From the NCBI GenBank assembly GCA_022794215.1, contig JAAWEH010000025.1, positions 54,739 through 118,738 of the forward strand: a DNA stretch of 64,000 nucleotides, given 5' to 3'. The notes below the pieces were generated by a model that saw nothing but the letters and a program-made list of their open reading frames with translations, did no database searches and was not told the origin of the DNA. Positions 33,995 to 42,842 of this stretch are shown piece after piece; the stretch's first letter is position 1, and each line of letters begins with the position of its first letter. The stretch comes from Oscillospiraceae bacterium. GTDB taxonomy: Bacteria > Bacillota > Clostridia > Oscillospirales > Oscillospiraceae. The position numbers were made by a program, and so were the translations under genes.

Positions 33995-34036
33995 ACGAAA
34001 GACCTTTCTTTGACGGGCCAAAGAAAGGTCTTTCGT
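33995..34036. repeat. Perfect 18-bp palindrome
   Basis: Arms 33995-34012 (ACGAAAGACCTTTCTTTG) and 34019-34036 are exactly complementary with a 6-base loop. There is no T-run and no nearby stop codon to terminate, so this could be a palindromic repeat rather than a terminator. Confidence 0.7.
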
Positions 34037-34086
34037 GCGCTTCAAGAAACGCCCCGAAGGGACAGCATCCAGCCCTATTCCCCCGT

Positions 34087-34116
34087 TTGACATCCCCCCT
34101 CCCTTTGTGATACTAT
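34087..34116 (+). promoter_or_regulatory. Sigma-A promoter of glgP
   Basis: -35 TTGACA (34087-34092), 18-base spacer, -10 TACTAT (34111-34116), about 60 bases upstream of the start codon. Confidence 0.7.
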
Positions 34117-34174
34117 ATTGGAACCGTAAAAAATCAATTCCCGCCATTTTGATATTGAAAGTGGAGTGACATTT

Positions 34175-36607
34175 TTGAAAAAATACACCAAAAAAGAGCT
34201 GATGGAGCTCATTACCGGCAAGCTGCGCCGGAATTTCGGCCGGGATGTGGAGGACGCCACCTCCCAACAGATGTTCCAGGCCTGCGCCATGGTGCTCCGG
34301 GACATTATTTCCGCCCGGCAGCTGGAGACCGCCGACAAGATCCAGGAAACCCACGCCCGGCAGGTACACTACCTGTCCATGGAGTTTCTCATGGGCCGGT
34401 CCCTGCGGAAAAATGCCTACAACCTGGGGCTGGAAAAGACCCTTACCGACGCGGTGGAGGCCCTTGGCTTCTCCGCTGCCGACCTTTTTGAGGAGGAGCC
34501 TGACGCCGGTTTGGGCAACGGCGGCCTGGGCCGTCTGGCGGCCTGCTATCTGGACGCCGCCACCACCCTGGACATCCCCTTTACCGGCTACTCCATCTGC
34601 TACGAGCTGGGCATCTTCAAGCAGAAGATCATCGACGGCAAGCAGGAGGAACTGCCCGACAACTGGCTGGACAAAGGCGGCTCCTGGCTTATCACCCACA
34701 TGGACGAGGCCGAGGAGGTGCGCTTTGGCGGCGCCATTGAGGACGTGTGGTATCCCGACGGTTCCCATGGCATCGAGCACAAGGGCTACACCTCGGTTTT
34801 GGCGGTGCCCCGGGACATGGAGATCGCCGGCTACGGCACCAAGCACGCCAATGTTCTCCGGCTGTGGGAGGCCCAGAGCCCTGAGCCGGTGGATCTGACC
34901 TTCTTCAACCAGGGTGAATATCTGAAGGCGCTGGAGAAGAAGGCCAACGCCGAGATCATCTCCAAGCAGCTCTACCCCGCCGACAACCACCGGGAGGGCA
35001 AGTCCCTGCGCCTGAAGCAGCAGTACTTCCTCTCCTCGGCCACCATCCAGTCCGTCTGCCGCAAGCACAAGGCGGAATACGGCACACTGCGGAATTTCCA
35101 CGAGAAGCACGTATTCCAGATCAACGACACCCATCCCACCCTCATTATCCCCGAGCTCATGCGGATCCTGCTGGATCAGGAGGGTTACAGCTGGGATGAC
35201 GCCTGGTTCATCGTCAGCCGCAGCGTGTGCTACACCAACCACACTGTGCTCTCCGAGGCTTTGGAGCGCTGGCCCCAGGATCTGGTGGCGGAGCTTCTGC
35301 CCCGGGTATGGCAGATCATTCTGGAGATCTCCAGCCGGTATCAAAATCAGCTCACCGCCTTCTTCCACGGAGACATGGGCAAGGTGGAGAAGATGGCCAT
35401 TCTCTGGGGCGGCGAGGTGCGCATGGCCAACCTGTGCGTGTGCGCCTGCTCCGCGGTGAACGGCGTGTCCGCCCTTCACTCCGACATTCTGAAGGCCGAC
35501 GTATTCCATGACGCTTATCAGATGTTCCCCCAGAAATTCCAGAACGTGACCAACGGCGTGGATCACCGCCGCTGGCTCAGCGAGGTAAATCCCCAGCTGG
35601 ACGCACTCATCAAAGAGTGCTGCGGCGGGGACAAGTATCTGCTCCAGCCCTCCGCCCTTTCGGGGTTGGAAAAACACGCCGGCGACGCCGCCGTTTTGGA
35701 GCGGCTGGGGGCCATCAAGCGGGAAAACAAGCTCCGCTTCGCGGCCTGGGCCCAGCGGGAGAGCGGCATCAGCCTCAACACCGACGCCATCTTTGACGTG
35801 CAGGTCAAGCGGCTGCACGAGTATAAGCGGCAGCTTCTCAACGTACTGCACATCATCTACCTGTGGCAGCGGCTTCACGAGGATCCCCACTTTGAGATGA
35901 CTCCCCGAACCTATCTCTTCGGGGCCAAGGCCGCGCCCAGCTATGTGGTGGCCAAGGATATCATCCACCTTATCAACTCCCTGGCAAACACCATCAATAA
36001 CGACCCTGTCTGCAAGGATAAGCTCCAGGTCTTTTTCCTGGAAAACTACCGGGTCTCCATGGCGGAGATGCTCATGCCCGCCAGCGAGATCTCTGAGCAG
36101 ATCTCCACCGCCGGCAAGGAGGCCAGCGGCACGGGCAACATGAAGTTCATGATGAACGGCGCTTTGACCATCGGCACTCTGGACGGCGCCAATGTGGAGA
36201 TGCACCAGGTGCTGGGGGATGAAAACATCTTCCTCTTCGGGCTGAAGACCGAGGAGGTGGAGGAGATGAAGCGCCGGGGTTACAGTTCCTATGATTACTA
36301 TGCCCAGAACCCTGCCCTGAAAGGGGTCATCGACCAGCTCTCCGCCGGCTTTGCTGACCATGTGAGCTACTCTGACCTGGCCAAGCAGCTCCTCTTCGGG
36401 CAGGGAGGCTCCCCCGCCGACCAGTACTTCCTGCTGGCCGACTTCGAGAGCTACCGGGCGGCCCAGGCTCTGGCGGGACAGACCTATCTGGATCCCAAGG
36501 TTTGGAACAGAATGTCCCTTCTCAACATTGCCCGCTCGGGTATCTTTGCCGCCGATCGGTCAGTGGCCGAGTATGCGGAAAATATCTGGAAAATTCCCCA
36601 CAAATAA
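34175..36607 (+). CDS. glgP: Glycogen/starch phosphorylase
   Basis: 810 residues, GT35, releases glucose-1-phosphate from alpha-1,4-glucans. N-terminal motif SMEFLMGRSL, FFNQGEYLKALEKK, the conserved VKRLHEYKRQLLNVLHI, and the PLP-binding Lys in EASGTGNMKFMMNGALTIG are all seen. The start is a TTG at 34175 eight bases after GTGGAG; a GTG at 34166 would leave no space for an RBS. It complements the glgBCDA synthesis genes just upstream. Confidence 0.95.
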   Translation: MKKYTKKELMELITGKLRRNFGRDVEDATSQQMFQACAMVLRDIISARQLETADKIQETHARQVHYLSMEFLMGRSLRKNAYNLGLEKTLTDAVEALGFSAADLFEEEPDAGLGNGGLGRLAACYLDAATTLDIPFTGYSICYELGIFKQKIIDGKQEELPDNWLDKGGSWLITHMDEAEEVRFGGAIEDVWYPDGSHGIEHKGYTSVLAVPRDMEIAGYGTKHANVLRLWEAQSPEPVDLTFFNQGEYLKALEKKANAEIISKQLYPADNHREGKSLRLKQQYFLSSATIQSVCRKHKAEYGTLRNFHEKHVFQINDTHPTLIIPELMRILLDQEGYSWDDAWFIVSRSVCYTNHTVLSEALERWPQDLVAELLPRVWQIILEISSRYQNQLTAFFHGDMGKVEKMAILWGGEVRMANLCVCACSAVNGVSALHSDILKADVFHDAYQMFPQKFQNVTNGVDHRRWLSEVNPQLDALIKECCGGDKYLLQPSALSGLEKHAGDAAVLERLGAIKRENKLRFAAWAQRESGISLNTDAIFDVQVKRLHEYKRQLLNVLHIIYLWQRLHEDPHFEMTPRTYLFGAKAAPSYVVAKDIIHLINSLANTINNDPVCKDKLQVFFLENYRVSMAEMLMPASEISEQISTAGKEASGTGNMKFMMNGALTIGTLDGANVEMHQVLGDENIFLFGLKTEEVEEMKRRGYSSYDYYAQNPALKGVIDQLSAGFADHVSYSDLAKQLLFGQGGSPADQYFLLADFESYRAAQALAGQTYLDPKVWNRMSLLNIARSGIFAADRSVAEYAENIWKIPHK

Positions 36608-36615
36608 AAACGGAG

Positions 36616-36652
36616 CAAAAAGCCCTGTCTCCTTTGGAGACAGGGCTTTTTG
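36616..36652 (+). terminator. Terminator of glgP
   Basis: AGCCCTGTCTCC stem with a TTT loop and flanking A/T runs. Confidence 0.93.
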
Positions 36653-36857
36653 CCGGGCTGAACTGGCCGGTCTCGATGGAGCTGATGGTGTTGCGGGACA
36701 CCCCCACCAGCAGAAGGATCCCCAGTACGGCAATCAGTCCAGACCGGCCATATTGACGCCCCTTTGCCGCCACCTGCTCCGTCATCTCGTCCTTTCGGCC
36801 GTAGTCGTTCTCCGACCGGCTCCGGCTTAGGATCCGTTCCTTTTCTTTGGGATCCAT
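36651..36857 (-). pseudogene. Decayed membrane-protein/HTH fusion remnant
   Basis: Reading from an ATG at 36857 behind a GGAGG: a short acidic/basic start (MDPKEKERILSRSRSEND), one membrane segment (LIAVLGILLLVGV), then without a break SRNTISSIETGQFSPA, which matches the recognition helix and following turn of XRE-type HTH regulators such as the intact one at 36997 (TRQTIISLESGRYNAS). The HTH part stops at the glgP terminator. This looks like an internal deletion joining a small membrane-protein gene to the 3' part of an HTH gene. The first part resembles short membrane proteins often encoded next to small XRE regulators. Confidence 0.55.
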
Positions 36858-36921
36858 ATTCCCCTCCTCCCGCCAAGTTTACTTGTCGAGAAAATTTTTT
36901 ACAGAGAAATGTAAAGCTTCC

Positions 36922-36950
36922 TTGACATTCTCTCCCCGCCGTGGTATACT
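36922..36950 (+). promoter_or_regulatory. Sigma-A promoter of the HTH/membrane-protein pair
   Basis: -35 TTGACA (36922-36927), 17-base spacer, -10 TATACT (36945-36950). Confidence 0.85.
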
Positions 36951-36953
36951 CCG

Positions 36954-36977
36954 AAATGTAAAGGGAACTTTACATTT
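36954..36977 (+). promoter_or_regulatory. Probable autoregulatory operator
   Basis: Perfect palindrome AAATGTAAAG-GGAA-CTTTACATTT immediately after the -10 box; a second TTTACA-N6-TGTAAA copy lies at 36898-36915 upstream of the -35. Two operators bracketing the promoter are the typical arrangement for a small XRE repressor acting on its own gene. Confidence 0.7.
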
Positions 36978-36996
36978 TTGCAAGGAGGCCCTGCCT

Positions 36997-37197
36997 ATGA
37001 CCAACCGGATCGCCCAATTACGGAAGGAACGGCAGCTCTCCCAGGCGGAGCTGGCCGACGCTCTGGAGGTGACCAGACAGACCATCATCTCCCTGGAGAG
37101 CGGGCGGTACAACGCCTCGCTGCTGCTGGCCCACAAGATCGCCCGGTATTTCGGGCGGAGCATTGAGGAGATCTTTTTGTTTGAGGAGGAATGTTGA
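36997..37197 (+). CDS. Small XRE-family HTH regulator
   Basis: 66 residues consisting almost wholly of a Cro/CI HTH (IAQLRKERQLSQAELADAL, VTRQTIISLESGRYNASL, FGRSIEEIFLFEEE), the short form common in Clostridia. RBS AAGGAGG precedes the ATG at 36997; longer in-frame starts lie in the promoter. The start of the next gene is 1 base after its stop codon. It probably represses its own promoter through the adjacent palindromes. Confidence 0.93.
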   Translation: MTNRIAQLRKERQLSQAELADALEVTRQTIISLESGRYNASLLLAHKIARYFGRSIEEIFLFEEEC

Positions 37198-37198
37198 G

Positions 37199-37660
37199 AT
37201 GCTTATAAAGTTGATCCTCTGCGCCGAAAATTATGAGAAGTCCCTGCGCCAGCGCCGTCTGGCGGCTCTGGCCCTGCTGGGGGCGGGTCTGGTGGGCTTT
37301 GGCTGCTACTTCCTGCTGGTGCCGGACAGCTCCCTTTCCGACCACGCCCGGGGCTTCTACCTGGGGGCGGCCAGCGGCATTACCGCCGGCGCGGCGATCC
37401 TGCTCTGCCGCACCCAGTACCTGCTGACCCACCCCGCCGCCCAAAGGCGGGCCAAGATCAAGGAGACCGATGAGCGGGAGCGGAAGGTGGTCAACACCGC
37501 CTTTCAGACGGCGGGGCTGGTCACCTTTTTTACCGCGGTGGCCGCTTTGTTCGTGGTGCTGCCCCTCAGCCTGCCCGCCTTTCAGGCGCTGTTTGCTGTG
37601 ATCGTGTTCTATGCCCTGACCTTCACCCTCTGCTGCGGCATTTTGGAAAAGAGGATTTGA
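37199..37660 (+). CDS. Four-helix membrane protein of unknown function
   Basis: 153 residues with hydrophobic segments at about 21-41, 52-70, 102-121 and 127-147, and a charged cytoplasmic loop (AKIKETDERERKV) between the second and third. This layout occurs in membrane proteins of unknown role co-transcribed with small XRE regulators in Firmicutes. ATG at 37199 is preceded by GAGGAGG inside the HTH gene. Confidence 0.75.
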   Translation: MLIKLILCAENYEKSLRQRRLAALALLGAGLVGFGCYFLLVPDSSLSDHARGFYLGAASGITAGAAILLCRTQYLLTHPAAQRRAKIKETDERERKVVNTAFQTAGLVTFFTAVAALFVVLPLSLPAFQALFAVIVFYALTFTLCCGILEKRI

Positions 37661-37670
37661 GGAAAAATAA

Positions 37671-37707
37671 AAAATGGGAGCCCTCCACCGGGAGGGCTCC
37701 CATTTTC
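37671..37707. terminator. Bidirectional terminator before RNase J
   Basis: ATGGGAGCCCTCC stem with a 4-base loop, A-run before and T-rich tract after. Confidence 0.92.
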
Positions 37708-37713
37708 TTTTCT

Positions 37714-39372
37714 TTACACTTCCATGATTACCGGCAGGATCATGGGGTTGCGCTTGGTCTTGCGGAAGAGATAGTTGGAAAGCTCGTCCCGGATGTCGCC
37801 CTTGATGGCGTTCCAGTCCCAGCGGTTGGCCCGCTGGCTCTTCTCCAGGGCTTCCATGGCCACCATCCGCAGCTCCTCCATCAGTCCCTCCGACTCCTTC
37901 ACGTAGATGAAGCCCCGGGTGATGATATCCGGCCCGGAGAGGAGGCCGCCGTCCTGGGAGGAGACGGAGCAGACCACCACGATCATGCCGTCCTCCGCCA
38001 GATGCTTCCGGTCCCGGAGGACAACGGCGCCTACGTCGCCCACACCGTAGCCGTCCACAAACACCCGGCCGGCGGGGATTGTACCTCCCAGCTTGATGCT
38101 GTCCCGGCTCACCTCAATGATCCTTCCGATCTCGGAGATCACGATGTCTTTGGGGGCCATGCCCATCTCCTGGGCCAGTTTTGCGTGGGTCTTTAAGTGC
38201 CGCTGCTCGCCGTGAACCGGGACAAAGAAACGGGGCTTCAGCAGGGCGTGGATGATCTTCAGCTCCTCCGCGCAGGCGTGGCCGGAGACATGGAGCTCGC
38301 CGTGGCGCTCGTTGACCACCTCGGCCCCCTTGCGGTAGAGCTCGTTGATCACGCTGCCGATGGCGTTTTCATTGCCCGGGATGGCCGAGGCCGAGAAGAT
38401 CACCCGGTCTCCCGCCTGGATCTCCACCTGGCGGTGGGTATTGAAGGCCATTCTGGTCATGGCGGACATAGTCTCCCCCTGGCTGCCGGTGGTGACGATG
38501 CACACCTTATTCTTGGGCAGGCCCTTGATCTGGTTGATATCCACCAGGGTGCCGGCGGGTATGCTCATATAGCCCAGTTCGGTGGAGACCTTGATAGCGT
38601 TTTCCATGCTGCGTCCGGTGATGGCCACCTTGCGGCCGTACTTGGCGGCCACCGAGATGATCTGCTGGATTCGGTCCACATTGGAGGCGAAGGTGGCGAT
38701 GATGATCCGCTCGTCGCAGCCCCGGAAGAGGACGTCGAAGGAGGCGCCTACGCTGCGCTCAGACTTGGTGTAGCCGGGGCTCTCCACGTTGGTGGAGTCA
38801 CACAGCATACACAGTACGCCCTCTCTCCCCAGCTCGCCCAGGCGGGCAAGGTCGATCATGCCGCCGGAGACGGGGGTGGTGTCGATCTTAAAGTCGCCGG
38901 TGTGGAGGCACACGCCCAAGGGGGTGCGGATGGCAAAGGCCACTGCGTCGGCAATGGAGTGGTTTACGTGGATGAACTCCACCCCAAACCGGCCCGCCTT
39001 TACCGTCTCCCCCGCCTCGCAGGTGATGAGCCGGGTCTTGCCCAGCAGGTGGTGCTCCTCCAGCTTCAGCTTGATGAGGCCGGCGGACATACGGGTGGCG
39101 TAAACAGGGACGTTCAGCTCCCGCAGCAGGTAGGGCAGAGAACCGATATGATCCTCGTGGCCGTGGGTGATGAAGATGCCCCGGATTCTGTCCCGGTTTT
39201 TGATAAGGTAGGTGAAGTCGGGGATCACCACGTCGATGCCGTACATGTCGTCGTCAGGGAAGCCCATGCCGGCGTCGATGACAATGATGTCATTGCCGTA
39301 CTCGTAGACGGTCATATTTTTGCCGATTTCATTCAGACCGCCCAGAGAAATGATTTTCAATTTTTCTGCCAT
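37714..39372 (-). CDS. rnj: Ribonuclease J
   Basis: 552 residues, metallo-beta-lactamase/beta-CASP nuclease with endo- and 5'-3' exonuclease activity in mRNA decay and rRNA maturation. Motif HGHEDH is at residues 70-75; further markers are HVNHSIADAVAF, TGDFKIDTTPV, CDSTNVESPG, TGSQGETMSAM, SASAIPGNE and VHGE. The C-terminal domain is present. ATG at 39372 with about 300 bases of upstream non-coding DNA, part of which can fold into a long structure. Confidence 0.95.
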   Translation of the reverse strand: MAEKLKIISLGGLNEIGKNMTVYEYGNDIIVIDAGMGFPDDDMYGIDVVIPDFTYLIKNRDRIRGIFITHGHEDHIGSLPYLLRELNVPVYATRMSAGLIKLKLEEHHLLGKTRLITCEAGETVKAGRFGVEFIHVNHSIADAVAFAIRTPLGVCLHTGDFKIDTTPVSGGMIDLARLGELGREGVLCMLCDSTNVESPGYTKSERSVGASFDVLFRGCDERIIIATFASNVDRIQQIISVAAKYGRKVAITGRSMENAIKVSTELGYMSIPAGTLVDINQIKGLPKNKVCIVTTGSQGETMSAMTRMAFNTHRQVEIQAGDRVIFSASAIPGNENAIGSVINELYRKGAEVVNERHGELHVSGHACAEELKIIHALLKPRFFVPVHGEQRHLKTHAKLAQEMGMAPKDIVISEIGRIIEVSRDSIKLGGTIPAGRVFVDGYGVGDVGAVVLRDRKHLAEDGMIVVVCSVSSQDGGLLSGPDIITRGFIYVKESEGLMEELRMVAMEALEKSQRANRWDWNAIKGDIRDELSNYLFRKTKRNPMILPVIMEV

Positions 39373-39428
39373 TCGTTCTCAGTTACACTCCTTTTTTGAT
39401 ATACAGGGTTGGTTGGTATGTAGACTGA

Positions 39429-39518
39429 GAGCGCACCAAAACAAGGCCAGAGAACCGTTTGGCTCTGTCCGGCCCTGTATCGCCGGACAGGTGAAACGGC
39501 CCTCTCGCCGGGGCGCTC
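39429..39518 (-). other. Structured leader of the RNase J gene
   Basis: Nested pairings: GAGCGC with GCGCTC at the base (39429-39434/39513-39518), AGAG-CCGTTT with AAACGG-CTCT, and GTCCGGC with GCCGGAC at the tip. The whole element spans about 90 bases and lies about 60 bases before the ATG. Upstream on the minus strand two GTGGTATACT repeats (about 39592-39622) may include the -10 region. No known riboswitch matches. Confidence 0.55.
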
Positions 39519-39671
39519 CCGATCCATGGTTGCTTATCTCAAACGCCAAAAGGCGCATAAAGCCAATGCTGAAAAACATGGTTGCGATTAGTATACCACA
39601 ATTTCCCAAAAAAGTATACCACTATTTTTCGTTTTGGACAGACAGGCTTCGCCGGACTTCGGCGGAGGGGC

Positions 39672-41975
39672 TTATTTCTCCCCGTCGATCCGCTTTGCCC
39701 TATCCCGAAAAATGCCGCACAGCTCTTGGGCTGTCTCCATATCCGAAGCCTCCGCTATGATCCGCAGAGCGCTGCGGGAGCTCATGGGGGCCAGGTAGAC
39801 CCAGCCGTCCCCTATCTGCAATCGGGCGCCCTCCCCCGGGGTAGACGCCTCCTCCGAGCCCTCCAGTATCCGCCCCATTACCCGACCCCGGCCGGAGCGG
39901 AGGGATACCTCTCCCCGGACTGTGGCAAAGCGGGGGATAGAGCGGCCCAAGTGGCTTAGGGTCTGGCCGGTAAGCCCCATTCTGGCACAGATGCGGCAGG
40001 CGGCGAAAACGGCGTCCCACATCCAGGGCTGCTCCCGCCACAGTTGTCGGGCGGCCTCCCCATCCCGGCCCAGCCGCAGAAGGGAGCCCCCAAAGCTCAG
40101 GGCCACCGTCTCAGCTGCCGTGGGCGCCCAGGCCGGCGCCACCGCCCGACCCGTGCCGTTCTCCATTTCAATTCGGGTGAGCAGCACCAGCAGCTGGTCA
40201 GGGGAAAGGCGATTTCCCTCCTCATCCCAAGCGGTGAGACGAAAGCCGCCCCAATCGGCGGAGAAAGCGGGGATACCTCGGCCCATTCCCCGGTAGACCT
40301 TGCACCCCAGGGCAACGAGTGCGGAGGCAAGCATTGCGTTGGCTCCCTCCCCCCGCTCTACCCAAACCTCTATGGGGTGCAGAGGCAGCTGGCTCAGGCG
40401 GCAGCGCCGGGCGGCATCCTCCCCGTAGCCCGAGCGAACTCCGGCCACCGTCTCCAGCCGCCCTACCCGGCCGGCGGGAACCCGGCTGCTCTCCCCCCGA
40501 AGGAGAGCGCCCTCCAGTTTTCTCTGCCAGGGACGGTCAATGCTCAGTCCATCGCCACCAAAAAGCCGCACCTGGGCAATGTCGCCGTCCTGCTGCACAA
40601 AAAGGCTCACGGGCAGACGGTAGTACCGGCCCAGCCAGGCTGCAGCCGAGGGGCAGGGCGCATCGCTGACCAGGGCCTGTCCTCCCGCAGCGGCAACTCC
40701 GCAGCCCAGGGCCCGGCCCAGCATCCCGGCAGCCGCTCCCCCGGCCCAGCCCAAGGCCACCTGGCCCTTTTCTCCCAGCAGAGAGCCCAGGGCCACCATG
40801 GTTTCCGGGGTCAGCTCCTCCCCCACGGTACCCTGCAGGGCGCCGCCGGCGGAGAAGCGCAGGGATGCGGGCTGTCCCGCCGTGACTTGGGAGGCGGTTG
40901 CCTTTCCCCCCTCGGCCACCCTTCGGCCCGGCCACAGCTTTACTCCGGGGGCTACAATGGCCTCCGCACCCACGGTTGCCCCTTCCCCCAGCACCGCCCC
41001 CGGGCCTACCATGGCCCGACTATGGACGGCGGCATTTTGACACAGGATGGCTCCGGTCACCTCGGCCCCTTCGCCCACCGAGGCTCCCAGCAGCACCGAA
41101 CGCTCCACTACCGCTCCGGTCTCCACCGTGGAGCCCTCCCCGATCACGGCATAGGGGCCCACGGTGCAGCCCCTGGCCAGGAAGGTTCGCCGGCCGATCC
41201 AGCAGGGCTTCCGGATTTCCACCCCTTCCGGGATGGGGCCCTGACCCTCCTCCAGATCCAAAGCCACCTTCCCCGCCAGGGCATCCGCGGCGCAGTCCAG
41301 ATAGGCGCCGCAGTCCCCCATGTCCTGCCAATAGCCCGGGATCTCCCAGCCGTAGAGGGCTTCTCCCCGCTCCAGCAGCCGGGGGAAAAGCTCCTTTCCG
41401 AAGTCATATTCGCCATCGTCGGGTACCAGCTCCATGGCCCGGTGGGAGAGAAGATAAACTCCGGTGTTCACCAATTCCGTGTCCACCTCTCCCCAGCCCG
41501 GTTTCTCCACAAAGCCCAGCACACGGCCTGAGGAGTCCGTGCGGACAAGGCCGTACTCCAGGGGCTCCTGCCGCCGGGCCAGGGCCAGGGACGCCGCCGA
41601 GCGGCGGCTTTGGTGGAGGGCCATAAACTGCCCCAGATCCAGGTCACAGACTCCGTCCCCGCTGAGAACCAGGAAGTCCTCCTCCCCCAGATAGTCCATG
41701 CACTTTTTCACGCCGCCGGCGGTTCCCAAGGGTTCCTTTTCCACAAAATAGGTCAGCTTCATCCCCAGCTGGGAGCCGTCACCAAAAAAATCGGTGACGG
41801 CGGCGGGAAGATAGCCCAGGGTCACCGCCGCTTCCCGGATCCCGTGGCGGCGGAGCAGATCCAGTATGTGGCCCAGCACCGGTTTTCCAAACAAGGGGGT
41901 CATGGGTTTGGGGCGGCCCAGAGTCAGGGGCCGGAGACGGCTGCCCTCGCCCCCTGCTAAGATCACCGCTTTCAT
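39672..41975 (-). CDS. Sugar-phosphate nucleotidyltransferase fused to a degenerate phosphomutase domain
   Basis: 767 residues. Residues 1-235 are a nucleotidyltransferase ([51 protein letters not shown]), residues ~245-350 a left-handed beta-helix, and residues ~365-767 an alpha-phosphohexomutase fold. The mutase part has lost its key motifs: no TASHNP-type serine loop, DWGGFR instead of DxDxDR metal loop, and APMSSRS instead of RPSGTEP phosphate loop. It probably makes an NDP-sugar (GDP-mannose or NDP-glucose), with the mutase domain as a regulatory or structural part. ATG at 41975 follows AAAGGTGG. It is not close to the glg genes and has its own transcription unit. Confidence 0.85.
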   Translation of the reverse strand: MKAVILAGGEGSRLRPLTLGRPKPMTPLFGKPVLGHILDLLRRHGIREAAVTLGYLPAAVTDFFGDGSQLGMKLTYFVEKEPLGTAGGVKKCMDYLGEEDFLVLSGDGVCDLDLGQFMALHQSRRSAASLALARRQEPLEYGLVRTDSSGRVLGFVEKPGWGEVDTELVNTGVYLLSHRAMELVPDDGEYDFGKELFPRLLERGEALYGWEIPGYWQDMGDCGAYLDCAADALAGKVALDLEEGQGPIPEGVEIRKPCWIGRRTFLARGCTVGPYAVIGEGSTVETGAVVERSVLLGASVGEGAEVTGAILCQNAAVHSRAMVGPGAVLGEGATVGAEAIVAPGVKLWPGRRVAEGGKATASQVTAGQPASLRFSAGGALQGTVGEELTPETMVALGSLLGEKGQVALGWAGGAAAGMLGRALGCGVAAAGGQALVSDAPCPSAAAWLGRYYRLPVSLFVQQDGDIAQVRLFGGDGLSIDRPWQRKLEGALLRGESSRVPAGRVGRLETVAGVRSGYGEDAARRCRLSQLPLHPIEVWVERGEGANAMLASALVALGCKVYRGMGRGIPAFSADWGGFRLTAWDEEGNRLSPDQLLVLLTRIEMENGTGRAVAPAWAPTAAETVALSFGGSLLRLGRDGEAARQLWREQPWMWDAVFAACRICARMGLTGQTLSHLGRSIPRFATVRGEVSLRSGRGRVMGRILEGSEEASTPGEGARLQIGDGWVYLAPMSSRSALRIIAEASDMETAQELCGIFRDRAKRIDGEK

Positions 41976-42197
41976 AGGGAACACCACCTTTACAATGATG
42001 TTCCTTAGTATGGCTTTTGAGGTGGGGAAAAATACCTGGGCGGACGGTTTTGCTGTGTTGATGGTCATTGCGCTGTCCTGCCCGGTTGATGGATATGAGC
42101 CGATTTCAAGGGTGTGTGAGTGCCGAAAAACCATTCTTTCCGCTCAAAAAATGACTCCTCAGGCCGCGCCCGGCTGAAAGAGAACTCCATCCCGGCC

Positions 42198-42226
42198 TTG
42201 TAGCCACCCGCTCATTATGATATGAT
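42198..42226 (+). promoter_or_regulatory. Promoter of the DUF1653/ArsC-like pair
   Basis: -35 TTGTAG (42198-42203), 17-base spacer, -10 TATGAT (42221-42226), 24 bases before the ATG. The remaining bases of 41976-42197 show nothing I recognise. Confidence 0.6.
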
Positions 42227-42249
42227 ATAGAAAAACGGGAGGGATTTAT

Positions 42250-42465
42250 ATGGAGGAACTGAAACCGGGCCGCTACCGTCATTTTAAGGGCAATGAGTAC
42301 CGGTTGATCGCCCTGGCGCGCCACTCGGAAACGTTGGAGCCCATGGTGGTCTATCAGGCTCTTTACGGTGAGCGGGGCCTGTGGGTTCGGCCGGCGGAGA
42401 TGTGGAGCGAACAGGTGGAGCGGAACGGTTATTCCGGCCCCCGGTTCACTTATATAGGAGAGTAA
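42250..42465 (+). CDS. DUF1653 domain protein
   Basis: 71 residues, the small beta-rich DUF1653 family: LKPGRYRHFKGNEYRLIALA, ETLEPMVVYQALYGERGLWV and RPAEMWSEQVERNG. Function is unknown; it is soluble and usually found as a standalone protein or fused to Nudix-like proteins. GGGAGG lies before the ATG. It ends 4 bases before the ArsC-like gene. Confidence 0.9.
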   Translation: MEELKPGRYRHFKGNEYRLIALARHSETLEPMVVYQALYGERGLWVRPAEMWSEQVERNGYSGPRFTYIGE

Positions 42466-42469
42466 GGTC

Positions 42470-42802
42470 ATGAACATTCAGATTTTCGGAAAATCCAAAT
42501 GCTTTGACACCAAGAAGGCAGAGCGGTATTTCAAGGAACGCCGGGTAAAGTTCCAGGCGGTGGATATTCTCCGCTACGGTATGAGCCGGGGGGAGCTTCA
42601 AAGCGTGGTTCGGGCTGTGGGGCTGGAAGCCCTGGTGGACTGGAAAAATCCCGACGCCGCCCTTCTCAAGTACCTGGCCTATGACGAGGCCAAGCTGGAC
42701 AAGCTCTTTGAGGATCCCAAGCTCATCAAGACCCCGGTGGTTCGCAACGGCAGGCAGGCCACTGTGGGCTATGAGCCGGACACCTGGAAAACCTGGGAAT
42801 AA
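42470..42802 (+). CDS. ArsC/Spx family protein
   Basis: 110 residues, thioredoxin-like fold of the arsenate reductase family. N-terminal Cys in FGKSKCFDTKKAERYFKER, then VDWKNPDAALLKYLAYD and LIKTPVVRNGRQATVGY, where the conserved Pro-Val follows. Lone active-site Cys (no CXXC) fits ArsC/YffB rather than Spx. Substrate is unknown; no other arsenic genes are here. A hairpin follows the stop. Confidence 0.85.
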   Translation: MNIQIFGKSKCFDTKKAERYFKERRVKFQAVDILRYGMSRGELQSVVRAVGLEALVDWKNPDAALLKYLAYDEAKLDKLFEDPKLIKTPVVRNGRQATVGYEPDTWKTWE

Positions 42803-42809
42803 AAGAAAC

Positions 42810-42838
42810 GCCGCAAGATCCCATTGATCCTGCGGCAT
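42810..42838. terminator. Hairpin between the ArsC-like and nucleoside hydrolase genes
   Basis: GCCGCA-GATC stem pairs with GATC-TGCGGC over a 5-base loop, followed by ATTTCC on the plus strand; acts for convergent genes. Confidence 0.7.
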
Positions 42839-42842
42839 TTCC

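Noticed and set aside
36997..37197. Small HTH gene as a phage or ICE regulator
   Set aside because: No recombinase, replication or structural phage genes lie nearby; the HTH plus membrane protein module is common in chromosomes.
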